From the NCBI GenBank assembly GCA_963930655.1, contig OZ005611.1, positions 2,115,501 through 2,179,500 on the forward strand: a DNA stretch of 64,000 nt, read 5' to 3'. A program made the translations under genes and the position numbers. This DNA comes from Myrica gale (lineage: Eukaryota > Streptophyta > Magnoliopsida > Fagales > Myricaceae). Each line of letters opens with the position of its first letter. The first letter of the stretch is position 1. This document shows, piece by piece, positions 12,747 to 25,643 of the stretch. Under the pieces are notes generated by a model. The model saw nothing but the letters and a program-made list of their open reading frames with translations, was not told where the DNA came from and did not search any database.

Positions 12747-13524
12747 AAGGAACGCGTATGTTTTTTTTTTTTTTGGTAAGTCAAGGGACGCGGACCTCGC
12801 TGATTGGCTAAAGTTAAATCTCGCACATTAATAGCTCGTGCCACAAGCGCGAGCACATAGGCTAGTAGACGGCAACGAGTAGTTGTCGTTTTGATAAGGA
12901 CGTAAACAGTTGGGAGTCATTAATTGAAATTAGCGGACTACAGGTCCAGAGGAATCCATATGATACTGCGCTTCTAGGGCAAAATAAATAAATAAAGGGG
13001 TCCTTATTGGGTCAGTGGATGTAGAGCCCACACATTTCTGTGGACCGGAGCCCACGTCTTCTTCGGTTTAAGTGGTAAGCCAGAAGACATCTTCGTTTGT
13101 TTCAAGATAAAATTAGTGATTTTCCTTCACTCATCTAGTTATCTCACGGTCCATTGAATTAGTCTATCCAAGTGGTTGTGTGAGCTTGGCTAATGCCTTT
13201 GCTAGTGTAAGATCTCGATCAGTAAAGATTGTCTCCCAATACGACGTCGTTTTCTTTGCAGATAATTTATCGACTCACATATATAACAACTATTAAGGTC
13301 TTGATCATATTATTCATGACCATTAAAGGAAAATTGGATTTTTAATAATAACTTATTAATTTAGTGTGGATTTAGTCTTGACTAGAAGAAACCCATATAG
13401 ACTCTTATCATGCATACCTCTGATCACGATCACCACACGGATCAAAGTTCTACAAATAAAATAAGCCCGGACGGCTTATGAAAAACCAATTAATATACCA
13501 TACTAAAGAGTTGTTAGAGTTGGA
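12747..13524. other. p24 upstream region, no gene seen
   Basis: Upstream flank of the minus-strand p24 gene. A poly-T run lies at 12762-12775 and an ACGACGTCGT palindrome near 13239. No open frame of interest. Confidence 0.4.
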
Positions 13525-13532
13525 CTAAGCAG

Positions 13533-14853
13533 TAGGGCTGTACAATGCCACCGGGAAATTCCGGTGGCACTGGTACTGGCACCGGATTTCCGGTTTTTGG
13601 TCTAACTGGTGCCGGTGTAGGTTTGATTTTTTGAAAAAACCGGCGGTTCCCGGTTTAACCGGCACCGGGTTTCCCGGTGTAGGTTAAACCGAGATTTTTT
13701 TTTTAGTTTTTTTTATTTTAATTTCTACTCAATAGTTTAAACTTTAGTTTTACCTCAAGGCATAATATTCTAGAAGCATGACAAGGTTTACTCAATAGTT
13801 TAGTTTCACTTGAATATTTGAGATTTGTTGTTGGTTTTGTCTAATCAAATGCTTACATTCAAGTTACCAAGAAGCTTGCTAGGTGAATGAACTAGTTATT
13901 TAGAATTTTGGTAGAAAAATTACAAATTTATTGTATTTAAAAGTGTATATATGAAGGCATTGAAATCATAATTAAAGAGTTTAATGTCAAACTTTGGTAA
14001 GTACATCGCATAATATAAGTCAAGAAGTCGAGATTCTACCACAAAAAATTTTAAATCAATGTATTAGTTTAAAATTTTTTATGAAATATTAACAAATTGT
14101 CTAAATTTTAAAATTGACAAATCACTATTAAATTTATACCATGCTTGCAAAATCAGTCATTCAATTACATTTTAGTTCAAATTTCTAATACATTTTAGTT
14201 CAAAAATTCATATAGAGTCATCACGTTTGACCGGCGTTTAACAAGCGCTCGAGCGCCCTTTGAAATAATTCAGACAGAGCCATCACGTTTGACTAACGTT
14301 AGACAAGCGCTCGACGAGCGTTTGACCCGCGCTCGAGTGCCTTAAAAATTGCCGATTTTTTTTATTTTCCTTGTGAAACCAAGGGAAACCCTATTAGGTT
14401 TTGAACATATTTTAAAATTGTTATTGATTTGTTAATTAGAGGGAAAACACATATTCTCCCATCTAAGTGTTGTTAGGGTCTAAACTGGATTTTTCAAAAG
14501 ATAATAGTTTCTATTTACAATGACGTCTCTATTACTTTTGACTTTAAATTCTCATCTTATCTTTTAATATGATCTTTAATTTTATTGATTTTGAAATTTG
14601 GATTTCATTAGTTTATATTTTATTGATATGTGATTAATGGACCAAAAGAAAAAAGAAAAAATATATTGGGCCAAGTACGTAAAATGCTAAAAAAATGGCT
14701 CAATATTAATGTAGGATAACCGGAAACCGCCACCGCTAAACCGCCACCGCTAAGGGCCGGTTTTTGCCCTTAACGGTGTAGGTGTAGGTGGTAATTTTTT
14801 CAAAACCGGCCTACCCGGTGTAGGTGCCGGTACACCGGGGTTGTACAGCCCTA
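13533..14853. mobile_element. Non-autonomous hAT-type DNA transposon, 1.32 kb, complete
   Basis: The ends are perfect 13-bp terminal inverted repeats TAGGGCTGTACAA (13533-13545 and, inverted, 14841-14853). They are flanked by an exact 8-bp direct duplication CTAAGCAG (13525-13532 and 14854-14861), the hAT target-site signature. Both subterminal regions are rich in ACCGG/CCGGT motifs (13550-13690 and 14715-14840), as hAT transposases typically require clustered subterminal sites. The interior is AT-rich with no transposase frame, so it must have been moved in trans. The perfect TSD and TIRs point to a fairly recent insertion. Confidence 0.92.
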
Positions 14854-14861
14854 CTAAGCAG

Positions 14862-15620
14862 TTTCATTTACTTGCATTTCTTTAATATAAGGATAATTCT
14901 TCCATACATAGAATGTGGCTCGATTATCTTACCAATTCTCAGGCTTAATTAAGATAAAATGACCTTCTGTCAATAACTTCACCCAACCTGTAGACCATGT
15001 CCATGTGATATCATCCATATTTTTTATGCTTTTTTTAATAGGGAAAAAAATTATACTTTACACCTTTTAACTTTTATTTATTTTGCATTTTTTTATCCAA
15101 AATTATCAATTATTTGCACTTTTTCACGCTATTTTATAGTTCAATAGATGGCAATGGCCGTCATCAAGCCCTCTTTCGAATAATTTGACCTGCAAAATAA
15201 AGCTAAGTAAGGATAACTTTTCCGTGAGTTGAGCTTGCGATGTTTAAGTAGTATTTTTTTAAAGAAGCTAGCTTGTGAAGTAATTTTTTTATGTCTTAAA
15301 TTCATGTAACTGGAGGGTGTTTTTAGAAGTGTTGGAGCTAATATCATTCCTTTTTTACTGCGCACGATATATGCGATGTACGAAACTTATTTTTGCAGCT
15401 AAAAAGATCAAAACATAGCAGAAAAATATTTGTTTCAGGAGGATCTATGTAATTCTCTATTCGAATTGAACTGTACAATTCAGACAAAACTAAACACAAG
15501 GAATAAGCTTGGCACCATTTAATGCTACCAGTATAAAAATTCCGGTAGTCTGAGTCTTATAATAAGACTTAACTTTTATGTTTGTCCGAGACACTAGTCA
15601 ATTTCATGATCTTTTTACTG
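14862..15620. other. Intergenic, no gene seen
   Basis: AT-rich DNA between the hAT element and the next repeat. Short open frames have no recognisable similarity. Confidence 0.4.
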
Positions 15621-15625
15621 AGACC

Positions 15626-15804
15626 ATTTGTTTTCCCAAAATTTTGGGGTTCGAAATTTCTAACAAAACAAACACACTTCAAAATTTTTAACTTTTACAC
15701 ACACACTCTACTTTTCACAAACCCCAATAAATCTTAATAAAATAAAGATTCTCAAAATTTCGAAAATATTCTCCGAAATTTTCACAAACAAACACCCCTG
15801 AGCG
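15626..15804. mobile_element. Small inverted-repeat element (MITE-like), copy A
   Basis: Begins with TTTGTTTTCCCAAAATTTTG and ends, inverted, with GTTTGTTTGTGAAAATTTC. The interior contains a block (about 15659-15735: ACAAAACAAACACACTTC followed by TTTTTAACTTTTACACAC) that recurs at 16432-16507 and, reversed, at 52728-52800. Boundaries and target duplication are not clear. Confidence 0.5.
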
Positions 15805-16393
15805 AATTTTGAGGGAGCGTCAGACAGGCTAAGGACTCCTTTCTGCAGGCAAGGGGTGGCTTTGCGGGCCAGAGCCTTCCCAAACTTTCTTATAATTTTA
15901 AAGCCTATGGAGGCGGTCCGCTGGACGTGTATTTTTTGTTTTTTATCCGTAAGACTTTCCAGTGCTTCATTTGCGCTATACGGAACTGACTGGGCCCATA
16001 TTCCTATACCCATCGTTTCGTAATTTTAGATACGGAGAGGCGTGGGCAAACTTGAATAGAACACGAGTTTTGTAAATGGGGGCAAGTGAGGAATTGATAA
16101 CTGACACCACCATTTACTAAATAAATACCTACAAATTGGAAGAGAGTGAACAAAATGATTACCCTTGAAATGGGCTCACGCATTAATGTCGTGGGTCATC
16201 ACCGAAAACTTTGCTCAATCTGCCCCATTTTGACCGTTGTTTTAACAACTAGAAAGAAGTGGCTCAGGCCATTAATCACTAACAATCAGCAACGACTTCA
16301 CCGACCAACACTCAATCACGGAACATTTGGAACACAGTACACTAATGTGCCAAGTCACATAATTTTTATTTTATCATGCCACCCGACATAAGA

Positions 16394-16730
16394 CATGTTT
16401 ATTTGCACAAAATTTTGACTGTCTAAAATTTTCAACAAAACAAATATATTTCAAAATTTTTAACTTTTAAACATACACTTCAAATTTTTCACAAACCCTA
16501 ATAAACTTTGGTTGTGCTTGTATTGAAATATTTTTGGTATTGAGTTTTGTGAAAAAATGAAGAGAGAAGTAATTTTTTATATTTTATGTAATTTTTTATA
16601 TTTTTTATGGGAGAGAGAAATTATATTGTAGTATTTTATTAGGAGAGATAATATTTTGGGTAATATTGTGTTAGCAAAAGCAGCCTTTAACTTTCAAAAA
16701 ATTTCCAAAATTTTGATAACAAACATACCC
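16394..16730. mobile_element. Small inverted-repeat element (MITE-like), copy B
   Basis: The left end ATGTTTATTTGCACAAAATT pairs with the right end read backwards, ATGTTTGTTATCAAAATTTT, giving imperfect terminal inverted repeats of about 22 bp around AT-rich DNA. It shares an internal block with the element at 15626-15804. No exact target duplication could be fixed, so superfamily is left open. Confidence 0.5.
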
Positions 16731-18215
16731 ATAGTTTCAACTATTAAAGTCACTTAATTTTACATTTTGTCTGGTTATATTAGTTTAATACCAGAATATC
16801 TGCTATTAGGTTTCGACAGTCGCTTAAAAATTCGAAAAAATTACCCTTTTATCATTTTAAACTATCACTTCAACTATAATTTCTCTCTTCAAATAAAACA
16901 ATCGTTAAAATTGTGTTAGGTGACATAATTTTTTTTTTATCTTATCAGGGGTTCCTCGAATAACAGAGCACATTGACATTTGGTCTCCATTGAAGCATCA
17001 TGATATTGTTGCACTTGGACCTACGCTAGCTGTACAATATCATTGCCTCGAGCTTTTCGCAGAAGTCAAGTTTTGTGTGGGAAGGAAAATTGGACTTCAA
17101 ATGGAGAAATGGGTCACGTTGTAGGCAATATTTCTACAGAGGAAGTAGGTGCAAAGGGGATAAACGCAACCATGGCTAATTGAGCAACTGTTTAAGCATT
17201 TGGAATCAAATTTAAATGAAGAAAACATAGCAATGAGATCAAATATTTGAAAAATCTTGATAAGCTACACTTTGTAAATTGTTGAGTTTATCCTCTACCA
17301 AAAATTTGTTATAAATTGCTCTCGAGGCCGAGGAAGATAGCTAAATGTTTAGAAGGATGATTTTTTACTCTTATACTAAATATGTTCATGGATCTGCGAG
17401 TAAGTACTTGACTTAAGTATATGTCACAATTTTTTATATTTTCAAAGTTTTTAACCATTCACTATTGGAATTTGTGAAAACTTTATGGGGATTTTTGCTT
17501 GGAGGGAAATTTTTGATAAAATTGTGAATATTTAGGTGATGTTAAAATGGATTGATATTTGTAAAAAAAATGTTGTATTATAATACGTGTTTTTTGTGAT
17601 GTTTAGATTGTAAATACAAAAGTAATATGTAAATCCTAAAAATTTGGTGTAAACGACATATCCTTAGTGTAAGATGAAATGATGAATTGACAATGTTTTT
17701 TTTATAATGAGATGGTATTAGAGATGGAAAAGTATTGATGTGAGATTGATTTTTATTGGATTTTGAGATTTTTACTTTTGTTGGGATATGTCTAGAATGT
17801 TTTGAGATTTTGTTGTTCACTGTTGCATTTTTAACAAATTCAATGAAAAGTTGAGAATTTTATGAGATCATATTATCCCAACACTACCTAAATGCAGATT
17901 AAGATCATTTGTAATTCTATTCTCGAATTGTATGATATAATTTGAAAAGAGATAGACACAATATGTGAATCTCACACTGTTAAATGTTGTCCACATTTTA
18001 AGTCTATGATAACATAAGCTATATATCAACTTCGTGAGTGTTTTAAAATTTGTGATTACTCTCTTAACTAAGCATGACGTTTCAAAGTTGGATCAAGTAC
18101 GCCTATGCATAAAAACTGAGTGCCATGAATTTTTCTTATTACTTAGAAAAAAATAGATATAGATTTGAAGGTGATTGGACATTGAAGTCATAGATCCTTG
18201 CTCATTTGCTGAACA

Positions 18216-18246
<31 letters not shown>

Positions 18247-18252
18247 TGAATT
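16731..18252. other. Intergenic with one exon-like segment
   Basis: Mostly AT-rich. Bases 16948-17130 (+) stay open and look exon-like after an AG acceptor; they read VPRITEHIDIWSPLKHHD and onward, ending in a stop at 17121. I do not recognise the product, and no neighbouring exons were found, so no gene is called. An AT microsatellite lies at about 18214-18238. Confidence 0.35.
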
Positions 18253-18470
18253 TGATCAGACCTTGAAATCATATCATAGGCACACGACCTTGAATACAGG
18301 CTGAAAGTGATTGGACCTTGAAATCATAGGCACACGACCCTTGCCAAACATATCTATGCTCTGTCTTTTTTTTTTCTCTCTCTCGAATTTGATCGGACCT
18401 TGAAATCATAGACACACGACCATTGCCAAACATATCTCTGCTCTGTCTTTTTTCTCTCTCTCTTTCACTC
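18253..18470. repeat. Tandem repeat, period about 82 bp, two and a half copies
   Basis: Units start with TGAT(C/T)(A/G)GACCTTGAAATCATA and run through CACACGACC, TTGCCAAACATATCT and a CT-rich tail. Copies at 18308-18389 and 18390-18470 are highly similar; a partial, diverged copy lies at 18253-18302. Confidence 0.75.
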
Positions 18471-18484
18471 ACCTATTTTTTTTC

Positions 18485-18800
18485 TCTCAAACGGAGATTT
18501 GCTGTAATAAGAGACAAGAGATTTTAAGTGGTTCGGTCTAGAAGACCTACATCCACTGTGAAAGCTAGACAATATTTTGTATTATTAATCCATACAAATT
18601 ACAATTGAAGATCTCTATTTATAGAGATAATACAAATCATAATAGGAGAATATCCTATATTTAAATTTGAATCTCTACATTTGAATTTGAATTTGAATCT
18701 TTATAAAAATATCAAAATTTTGATATTGTGATAACTATAATATCATATCAAATCTTTAAGATTTGATTATGATATTATCTTGATAGTATTACCTACTAAA
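18485..18800. mobile_element. Possible LTR-retrotransposon remnant
   Basis: Contains AAGTGGTTCGGTCTAGAAG followed by GACCTACATCCACTGTG, a pairing that recurs in many plant LTRs, then AT-rich DNA. No second LTR, primer-binding site or coding domain is visible, so this would be a fragment or solo piece. The assignment rests on remembered motif similarity. Confidence 0.35.
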
Positions 18801-20628
18801 AGGCTCCCACAAAAAAAACTACTGGACAAAATTGATTGAAGGAAAAAAATACAATATTAAGCCATAAAAGAATAACAAGAAACAAAAACAGGTAAATAAA
18901 ATGTATTCACTAGATATACTACTATAAGAATGAAATTATGAAGATCACCGTTAGTTGTTTTGTTTTGTTTTTCCTCTGGCCCTTTTTTCGTCGTTGTTCT
19001 TAAAAGCCACCAGAATCTAAAGAAGCTTAGTTTGGCAACGGAGACAACAGCATACTATGGGATGTTCGGCAGTAAAATTTTTGTTGTATTGAGATTTGAG
19101 AAAAAATAAAGATATTTTTATGAAGGTTGATGAAAAAGTGAAGACGAAGAAGATTTAAATAAATATTATAATAAAAAAATAATAATTTGATGAGAAGAGA
19201 TAAATTATTTTATAATTTTTTAAAGAGTGAAAATTTTGAGGGTCGAACCCCACCTATACTAGGAGATCCATGCATCTTCCCCATAACATTTATACCAAGA
19301 GACCATGCTCATTGCTCAAGCAAGAAACCATTAACCTACTTAAATAAAATGTTGCTACCTCGTGATCTTATTTTGAAGTTTAAGTTTTTAAAAAAACTAA
19401 GTAGTTTATTTTTTTATTCTGTGAGTAATTTGAATGGACTGGTTAATCCGGGTAAAAGGAAAAATAAAAAATAAAAAAGAACGAAATTGTTTCCATGTGA
19501 TACTGATTTCTCAAATAAAAAAATTTACCTTGCAGAGGTACACTGTTATCAAGGGAAATTTAAAAGTGACCGCGTGTATTTTTGTGAAATTTTAAAAATA
19601 TATCTGAGTTTTTAAAATTGATAAATTACCATTTAAGTTTAAACAAAACTCGTAATATTACTCTCTTCATCACAATTTTTATCCATATTCTTAATGAAAT
19701 TGATGATGTAACACTTGTTATGGTATGCCATTTGTCATAAAAAGAAATAAAAAATTAAATAAAAATATATTATAAGATATTATTTATTTTTATAATATGT
19801 GGCATTCTACCTGGTAGCTTACCGTGTCGTGTCAGAAATTAAGTTAAAAATCTAGACCAAAAATTGAAGGCAGTAATTTATCAATTCTATGCAATTTGTT
19901 AAAATCTTATAAAATTAAAGCATAACTAATTGTCCTGTATTAAATCATGGTCTCGTGCAGTGAGAAACAATACTAAAAAAATGTCCAAGAATGTCCCTAT
20001 CCCATACTTCTTTAACTAGAAAGATTCCAAATATTAAAAAACAGCCAGCAGTTTTGAGAAAATTATAAAATAAACAAGAAAATTCAGTGTAAAGAAGGGC
20101 TCTCGAGTATTAGAGGATCAATCGGAGCCGTCTGAACCGGAGCGATCTCATTCTCTGACTTTCACATAAATTCTCCATTCAAAGCCTGATTCTTTCCAAC
20201 TGTATGTTTTATCTTTAACTGTTTCCAGGAAAATATAACACAGCATTTGACGGTTGCATTGTGAGGTGAAGAAAGGGAGAGAAAAAGGGTAATTTTTCTC
20301 GGAAAGTGAAATCACAAGAATCCGGAAAAATCACCTGACTTGACCGGTTTGTGCTGGGCTTGTTGGAAGTTATTTAATTTTAGCCCCCTTTTCTCCTCGT
20401 GATTCCTGCCCTTTAAGTTTTTTTTCCCTTGATATCTCATCGCTCACTAATTACACTATCGACTTACATATGTTCCCAATTTTTTTTTGTTTCCTCTTCA
20501 AATTTGGGAATTCCTTAGCTTAGGTTGCAATGTGAGTGCGTCTGAGTTTGTGAAATTCGTTCTGGTGTTATAATTGAGTAGCGAAATCGAGGCGTTTGAA
20601 AATTCGTTTGGAGACAGAGGGTGATTCG
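18801..20628. other. Intergenic and upstream region of the O-FucT-like gene
   Basis: AT-rich with no gene. The last few hundred bases (about 20100 onward) are richer in GC and CT and probably hold the promoter and 5'UTR of the following gene. Confidence 0.4.
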
Positions 20629-20861
20629 ATGAAGCGGCGATGAGTTGTGTAGAGGAGACATGGAGGATAGATCAGTGGAAATACAATTGCGATGCGATAA
20701 GCTACCGGCTCCGGCGATTCCGAGGACGCGATTGCAGGTGTGGTTCATCCGAGTGTGCTCGAGCATTGTGCTCTGGACGTGCTTGGTACAGCTCGTGGCG
20801 GTCGGGGAGTTATGGCATCCGCATTTGTTGGCTGGGATCACCAATCGGATATCACGGGTAG
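20629..20861 (+). promoter_or_regulatory. Two upstream ORFs before the O-FucT-like start
   Basis: An ATG at 20629 encodes M-K-R-R and stops at 20641-20643. That TGA overlaps a second ATG at 20640, which opens a frame to 20861, runs past the main start (20660) and is out of frame with it. The main ATG has the better context (G at -3, G at +4). If the leader includes 20629, scanning ribosomes meet both before the main start. Coding potential of the uORFs is not claimed. Confidence 0.5.
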
Positions 20862-23800
20862 CTCAGCTTCACGTTGAAGTGGTGCAATCGCCGCCGCCTC
20901 TTCTCCCTACAAGTGAGTTCACGATCCCAACGCCCGTTAATGTTGGTAATAGGGATATTGACCAACAATTTACTCGCTACTTAATCTGTCTCGTATTACT
21001 ACCACGTGCAATATAAGTATACTTTGGACAGTCGTTTATTATAGATGAACACTCTTCTATTGCGCTTTGGTATGGTGTGTGTTTTGGATGCATGGTTCGA
21101 TTCAATTAGAGAAAAAGAATGTTGCAGCACAGAGTCATTTTCGAATGAATAGTGAGGAAAAAACATTGGAAATTTCATTGCTCATGAGCAGCGAATTTTG
21201 TGCTAAATTGCTGCTACTCCAATGCCTTGCCAGTTCAATTAGATTTGCTGAAAATTTAATTAGTCATATAGTTATCCAGTTTCTTCTTCCTGGGAACTGG
21301 GAAGCTCCGTGGAGTTGAAGAAGAAAATGCAATCTATATAGTCTATTGTAGGTTTTCAACATAATAAAGATGCTGCAGCACTGCATTCGTGATTAAATTC
21401 ATTAATCAATTTATCGGCATGTTCTGGTGCTAGTTTGAAAGTCGCACGTGCCTAAATCTTTGGGTTTTCTAACTCCAAATCGTTGATAACTATTCCCGTC
21501 TCGTAGGTTTAAGTCAACACCATAATCAACTTGTAGATCTTGCCGTAACTTGAGAGGCTCGAATGTCTTTCTCATGGAAAACCCCTGTTTTTAGCAAATG
21601 AAGTCCATGCTTTTAATTGATGGAAGGTGTTAAGATTTTTGTTTGTGTCCTGTAAAACACGACCATAAATTGTTGAAATCTTGCAGGAAAGTATACAAGT
21701 AATGGTCTTCTGAGGGTGTCCTGTAACGGAGGCTTGAATCAAATGCGTGCAGCGGTTTGTACATTCTGTCCCTTTTCTTTGCCTGTAGTTATTATAATTT
21801 GCCTAATTGGTGATTCAGCTACTTTGGCATTTCAGATATGTGACATGGTGACAATTGCTCGGCTTTTGAATCTCACTTTGGTTGTTCCAGAGCTTGATAA
21901 GGCATCCTTCTGGGCTGACCCTAGGTGTATTTATTGTTCTGAAAAAACTGGTTTAATCACCTTCTTTAATACTGATGTTTAATTTTAAGTCTCAGTATTC
22001 TTTTTGCAGTACCTTAGACGAGCTACCTGCTTTTTATGGCTGTTTAAATTAGACATCAACATCTTTTGTGCAGTAATTTTGAGGACATCTTTGACGTGAG
22101 ACATTTCATTGATTCACTAAGAGATGAAGTTCGAATCATAAAAAGGCTTCCAAAGCGGTTTAATAGGAAGCATGGAGTCATTCCACTGGAGATGCCTCCT
22201 GTTAGCTGGTCAAATGAAAAATATTACTTGCAGCAGGTCTGTGTGCTTTTCTAATTGTTTCTATTTAAGAATGAAAATCTATGATACTCCTCATCTTTAC
22301 AGCTTGAACTTAGATATGCTCTTTATCACTTTGTGTGCATTTGTGGAAGTTCTAATGAGTATTGTGTTAAAACTATTAGCATACACTAGTGGCAGGCAAA
22401 AGTAGTCAATTCTGAACTCTTATTGGATTGCCTTTGCTTTAATCTGACTAATGTTGTGTTTACGGCTTAGATAACTACAAGTAACAAAGTCTGGATGTCA
22501 ATAGTAAGGAAGAGAGAAGCAAAATTGGAGGACATTGACAGCTCAAGTAAATGAGAGGATTCTTGGCATCTTAACTAAAAAAAGATAGATTTGAGATGAA
22601 AAGCCTGTTTTGATTTAATTTCTTAAAAAACCTTCCCCAAAGAAAAAAAAGGAGAAAACACGCCGAGTAAAGATGTAAACTGTTAAATCTTTTATGAATA
22701 AATGAGCTGATTCCTTGTTGACATGTTTTTTAGTGATTGATCATGATTCTATGGCTTTCATACCATTCTGCAGATTCTTCCACTTTTTGGCAAGTATAAG
22801 GTGTTACACTTCAACAAAACAGATACACGTTTATCGAACAATGGGATCCCACCTGATCTTCAGAAACTCAGGTGTCGTGTTAATTTCCAGGCACTAAAAT
22901 TCACTCCTCAGATTGAGACCTTGGGGTACAAATTGGTTTATATGCTTCAAGAAAAGGGACCTTTTGTGGCCCTGCACCTGAGATATGAGATGGACATGTT
23001 GGCATTCTCAGGTTGTACGCACGGCTGCACTGAGGAAGAAGCTGAGGAGCTCAAGCAGATGAGGTTTGTTGTGGTTGAAAGTCAAATATCTTTGTTCCTT
23101 CCGGAACACTCATTTGAAGAACCTGATAAAGTGCTTAAACTTGGAAAAGAAATCAGTCCAATGAATGTTTTTTTAGGTGATGTATAAAAGAAAGGTGAAA
23201 GAAAATTAAAATAAATATAGTCATAGTTGTACAATGATCAGAAAAGTTTCCAACATTATAATGCTTTATGTATTTGGGATGGATATCGAATGTGTGATGA
23301 TTATGTGGGATAACATGAAATAGCCAAATAGCAACTTCCTGCCAGGGTAATAAGGATGGTTCCTGCTTTGATTGTTTCTGAATCAAACTCTTGGGTTTAG
23401 CACTTGGCTGGGAAAGAGAGATTACAAATACCTTTCTGATGGAAGATAATCTATTATTTAATTTACTTTCCAGTCTATAGGGGGATCTTTTATTCAAAGT
23501 AGTTTGTATTTGTCCATTTATGAACGCATGCGCTCACACAGAGCATTCATGGTTTTGACCTTCGATTCAGGTATGCTTACCCTTGGTGGAGAGAGAAGGT
23601 GATAGTGTCAGAAGAGAGGAGATCTCAAGGTTTGTGTCCTCTGACACCAGAGGAGATGGTGCTAGTTTTGCAGGCATTAGGTTTTGATAAGGACACACAG
23701 ATATATATTGCAGCTGGTGAGATTTATGGCAGTGAACGGAGACTTGAGGCTCTAAGAGCTGCATTTCCTCGGACTGTGAGTGTATTACTGTTCTTCATCT

Positions 23801-24825
23801 TGCCTTATTTCTTTGCTTTATGGTTCTGTAACTTGTGATATTATCACTCTCTACTGGTAGTGCAAACACTGCTTTTGTCCAGCTCCCTGTAGGACCTCAG
23901 TTGTCATCTATTGGCAACTTTCCAAATGTATTGGTGCTTGTTACCTGCAGAGGATTAAACACGAGTTTTATGGTTTGCCTCTAAGTTGTCACTCAATAGT
24001 TGATCCTGTCTGTTGAAAAGTTCACGAGTGTTTTGGCAAACATATCCATATTATTGATATGTAGAAATTGAGAATTGGAGATCATTTCTCCAGCACTTAC
24101 TTTTGTTGGAGATTTATTGAAGCATTATACCTAACTCAAGAGCATGCATGTTTGTTCTATATTCAACGTATCATCTCTCTTTTAGCATGACCGATATCTT
24201 TGCGACGGTTGTTTGTTGAATTTTCACACGCTTGTTTGCATATTATTCTTGTAAGGTCTGAGACCCCATAATAATTTCAGGTGAAGAAAGAAATGTTGCT
24301 AGCACCGGAGGAGCTGCAACAATTCCAGAATCATTCATCTCAGATGGCAGCTTTGGATTTTATGGTGTCGGTAGCCAGTAACACTTTCGTCCCCACCTAT
24401 GATGGAAACATGGCAAAAGTTGTGGAAGGCCACCGCAGGTTTGTGTACCCACATTCATGAGGGTGGGAATTTGGTTTATGTAATTGCTCAAAAACTACCC
24501 TATCTTCTTTCTAGAAGATCTCGAGGTCATTTCTGATTGGATCTCTTGTAGGTATCTTGGTTTTAAAAGGACAATCCAATTGGATCAGAAAAGGCTTGTA
24601 GAGTTACTGGATATGCATCAGAATAGAACACTTGCGTGGAATGAGTTTGTAGTTGCTGTTGGATTGGCTCATGAGAAAAGAATGGGACAGCCAACAAGTC
24701 GAAAGGTTATAGTGGAAAAGCCAAAGGAGGAAGATTATTTCTATGCAAATCCGCAGGAGTGCCTTTGTGAGGGAACAAATTGCGAGGACTTACTAGGCCC
24801 TGGCAACTCAAGTAAAGTAAGGTAA
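20660..24825 (+). CDS. O-fucosyltransferase family (PF10250 / GT106-like) glycosyltransferase
   Basis: Eight exons: 20660-20912, 21687-21754, 21836-21924, 22074-22236, 22774-23063, 23571-23775, 24281-24438 and 24552-24825; 499 aa. A short cytosolic tail is followed by one membrane segment (about 27-48, [13 protein letters not shown]...), so it should be a Golgi type II protein. Family motifs: CNGGLNQMR (97-105, donor-binding loop), HLRYEMDM (259-266), and the C-terminal [23 protein letters not shown] region with the conserved Asp-Gly-Asn. Plant members include the rhamnogalacturonan I rhamnosyltransferases (RRT, GT106), so the substrate may be pectin rather than a fucose acceptor; I recall At1g14020 as the close relative but cannot fix the subclade. 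The start at 20660 is the first in-frame ATG after an in-frame stop (20630). Confidence 0.9.
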
Positions 24826-25640
24826 CTGCAATTGGTCAAATTTGAGATCACCGTGGGAGGTGAACCACTAAATTTTCCGGAGATAATATTTGGCGGCGAC
24901 AGCCCATCTCGCTTTCTAAGAGAAGGCATTAATGACCGGTACGCACACTTAAAAAAGGTTTTTGCAGGAATCAGCAGAAAAGAATAGTTGAATGTCCATT
25001 TAGGGTTCAGAAAATGCATCTTTATTATCTTTGTTCGTACATTTGTTGGTTTTTTTTTTCTTTTTTTCGGTCTGGTTGATGTGTTCAGTGGTTTTGCTAT
25101 TCTTACACAATGAAAAAAAATACCAAATACTGTAGATCATTTATTCACGAAGCTCTCCCACTCCAAATGCTTAGATCAGAACCGACACCTGGCCCAGAGA
25201 CGGTATTATGTCGAGAACAAAAAAACATTTTGCTGCATAGATCCTGTTCAGTGTAAGTCGGTGGACCAATGGGAAAGAGGACTATCACGTCTAAACGCCA
25301 ATCAATTCGGCTTAGAAACGGGCTCAGAAATTTCAACAAAAATAAAATGGAAAGTGAAAAAACCAAATAGAGAAAAATGGTTCGAATGTTGGGTAATCAG
25401 TACCTTCTTTTAGGCATTATGGAGAATTCGTTGGTAGACTAATTCCCTAAAAGGAAGTACAAAAGCATGCTTTTTACAAAGGATTTTACCAGGCTCCTAG
25501 ACAATAAGGTACCAAGCCCTTTAGACAAGCAAATCCACAAGTTGAGATCAGATCTATATGCCCAAACATGATTTTCTCTTTATAGGCAACCCTATCTGGG
25601 TTATCATAAAATACCTCATACACGCTATGGAACTATCACC
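24826..25640. other. 3' flank of the O-FucT-like gene
   Basis: Probable 3'UTR to about 25130, then intergenic DNA. No gene seen. Confidence 0.4.
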
Positions 25641-25643
25641 TAA

